Source: Alphaproteobacteria bacterium
Lineage (GTDB): Bacteria; Pseudomonadota; Alphaproteobacteria; Micropepsales; Micropepsaceae
Length of the DNA: 64,000 nucleotides
NCBI GenBank assembly: GCA_017308375.1
Contig: JAFKEW010000043.1
Span: 78,984-142,983 of the forward strand
Direction: 5' to 3'
Part shown: positions 63,112 to 64,000 of the stretch, piece by piece
Layout of the letters: every line of letters begins with the position of its first letter
Position numbering within the stretch: position 1 is the first letter of the stretch
The notes under the pieces: model-generated
What the model was told of the DNA's origin: nothing
The model's database searches: none
The model's input: the letters and a program-made list of their open reading frames with translations, nothing else
Made by a program: the position numbers and the translations under genes

Positions 63112-63800
63112 CGCGGGAAATCGTGCTCGATACCGAAACCACCGGCCTCGACCCGGCGGAAGGCCATCGCATCATCGAAATCGGCTGTATCGAACTGATC
63201 GACCATGTGCCGACCGAAAAGAGTTTGCAGATTTACATCAATCCCGAACGCCTGATCCCGGTGGAATCCCAGAAGGTGCATGGCATCAGCGATGAATTCA
63301 TCGCCGACAAGCCGGTGTTCGCCGCGGTGGTGGAGGAGTTTCTGGATTTCATCGGCGACGATCCGCTGGTGATCCACAATGCCGGATTCGACATCAAGTT
63401 CCTCAATGCGGAACTGGCGCGGGTCGGCAAGCCACCGATTCCGTTCGCCCGCGCCATCGACACCATCGACATCGCCAAGGCCAAATTTCCCGGCGCACGT
63501 TATTCGCTGGACGAATTGTGCAAACGCTTCGGCATCGATCTGACCAGCCGCTCCAAACACGGGGCGCTGCTCGACTCCTCGCTTTTGGCGCAGGTGTATC
63601 TGGAATTGATCGGCGGGCGGCAGACCCGGCTGAGCCTGACCCCGGCCGGTTTCGGTGCGGATGGCGCCGATGGGGCCAGCCGCCCGGCGCGGGCCCGGCC
63701 CGAAGCGCTGCCCCCCCGCCTGAGCGAGGCGGAGCTTGCCCGGCACGAGGCTTTTGTCGCCAAGGAACTCGGCGATAGCGCCCTGTGGGCGGCGCGCTGA
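63108..63800 (+). CDS. dnaQ: DNA polymerase III epsilon subunit (proofreading exonuclease)
   Basis: 230-residue DnaQ. ExoI VLDTETTGLDP (Asp-x-Glu), ExoII HNAGFDIKFLN, ExoIII KHGALLDSSLLAQVY (His-x4-Asp). C-terminal tail binding the polymerase subunit is present. Starts at GTG 63108 overlapping the coaE stop. Convergent with secB, 51 bp apart. Confidence 0.97.
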   Translation: MTREIVLDTETTGLDPAEGHRIIEIGCIELIDHVPTEKSLQIYINPERLIPVESQKVHGISDEFIADKPVFAAVVEEFLDFIGDDPLVIHNAGFDIKFLNAELARVGKPPIPFARAIDTIDIAKAKFPGARYSLDELCKRFGIDLTSRSKHGALLDSSLLAQVYLELIGGRQTRLSLTPAGFGADGADGASRPARARPEALPPRLSEAELARHEAFVAKELGDSALWAAR

Positions 63801-63851
63801 ACGCTTTGTTAACGCTGAATTTCGAGGGATTCCGGCTTCGGTACGGGATTA

Positions 63852-64000
63852 TCAGACGACGGTCTGGCCGCTCGCCTGCTGCTGCTGGAGTTCGAGCTGC
63901 TTGGCGCGGTAGAGGCCGGCGAAGTCGATCGGTTCGATCATCAGGGGCGGCATGCCGCCATCGCGCACCGCATCAGCGACAATGCGCCGCGCAAACGGGA
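63852..64000 (-). CDS. secB: protein-export chaperone SecB, C-terminal part (runs off window)
   Basis: The last 48 codons of SecB, reading [19 protein letters not shown] then [19 protein letters not shown] to stop at 63852; FPPLMLEPIDF-type motif is diagnostic. SecB keeps pre-proteins unfolded for SecA. Its position after dnaQ on the opposite strand is the common alphaproteobacterial order. Start lies beyond 64000. Confidence 0.93.
   Translation of the reverse strand, partial: PFARRIVADAVRDGGMPPLMIEPIDFAGLYRAKQLELQQQQASGQTVV

Overview
The window is a stretch of high-GC alphaproteobacterial chromosome. Evidence for this is the gene order parB-parA-rsmG-mnmG and mnmE on one side and hemE / phosphotransferase-maf-aroE-coaE-dnaQ-secB on the other, the palindromic parS sites of the TGTTTCACGTGAAACA type, and the rpmI-rplT-pheS-pheT operon. 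The order and genus cannot be fixed from sequence reading alone. The gene order around hemE matches the neighbourhood of the Caulobacter replication origin, and genes diverge from about 60 kb, so the right third is probably origin-proximal.

1-10 kb: a catabolic cluster. A two-subunit Rieske ring-hydroxylating dioxygenase and a PdxA-type dehydrogenase (cut by the window edge) sit with an SDR dehydrogenase, an acyl-CoA ligase, a zinc-ribbon/OB-fold (DUF35) protein coupled to a cysteine-less thiolase-like protein, a crotonase, an acyl-CoA dehydrogenase and a CoA-transferase. Together they suggest CoA-dependent side-chain shortening plus ring oxidation of an aromatic or cyclic acid. No dioxygenase reductase is present.

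10-26.5 kb: an accessory region. It starts with a broken PD-(D/E)XK-type gene and a tyrosine integrase, then a tRNA-Arg. It carries a BigR-type sulfide-detoxification module (persulfide-dioxygenase-like MBL protein, ArsR-type repressor, rhodanese, TauE exporter), two small AT-rich genes, and a TetR / HlyD / dual-ATPase / two-permease / NodT efflux operon of YbhGFSR type. It ends in wreckage of a Trb conjugation module: a chimeric DUF72-TraG-TrbB reading frame, a trbC stub and a trbE stub. A 22-nt palindromic sequence is found both in front of tetR and 8.3 kb away in front of the small AT-rich genes.

26.5-45.4 kb: mostly housekeeping: redoxin, msrB, mscL, a VanZ-like gene, rpmI-rplT-pheST, a probable structured small RNA, a methyltransferase, an MFS transporter, lepA, a lipoprotein, a CtaG-like protein, a GNAT acetyltransferase, hisH-hisA, then parB-parA-rsmG-mnmG. 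C-rich palindromic repeats recur between genes, and one such element is inserted in frame inside hisH.

45.4-64 kb: two parS sites, a serine-type tRNA whose anticodon loop is the exact reverse complement of the normal tRNA-Ser(GGA) loop (anticodon now UCC), mnmE, a thioredoxin-fold YyaL-type protein, a dienelactone hydrolase, an antitoxin-like HTH domain fused in frame to RibBA, a quinone oxidoreductase, an HD-domain protein, a YqhA-like membrane protein, a VapBC pair, rho, the late haem genes hemJ-hemH-hemE, then PPSR-maf-aroE-coaE-dnaQ and the 3' end of secB.
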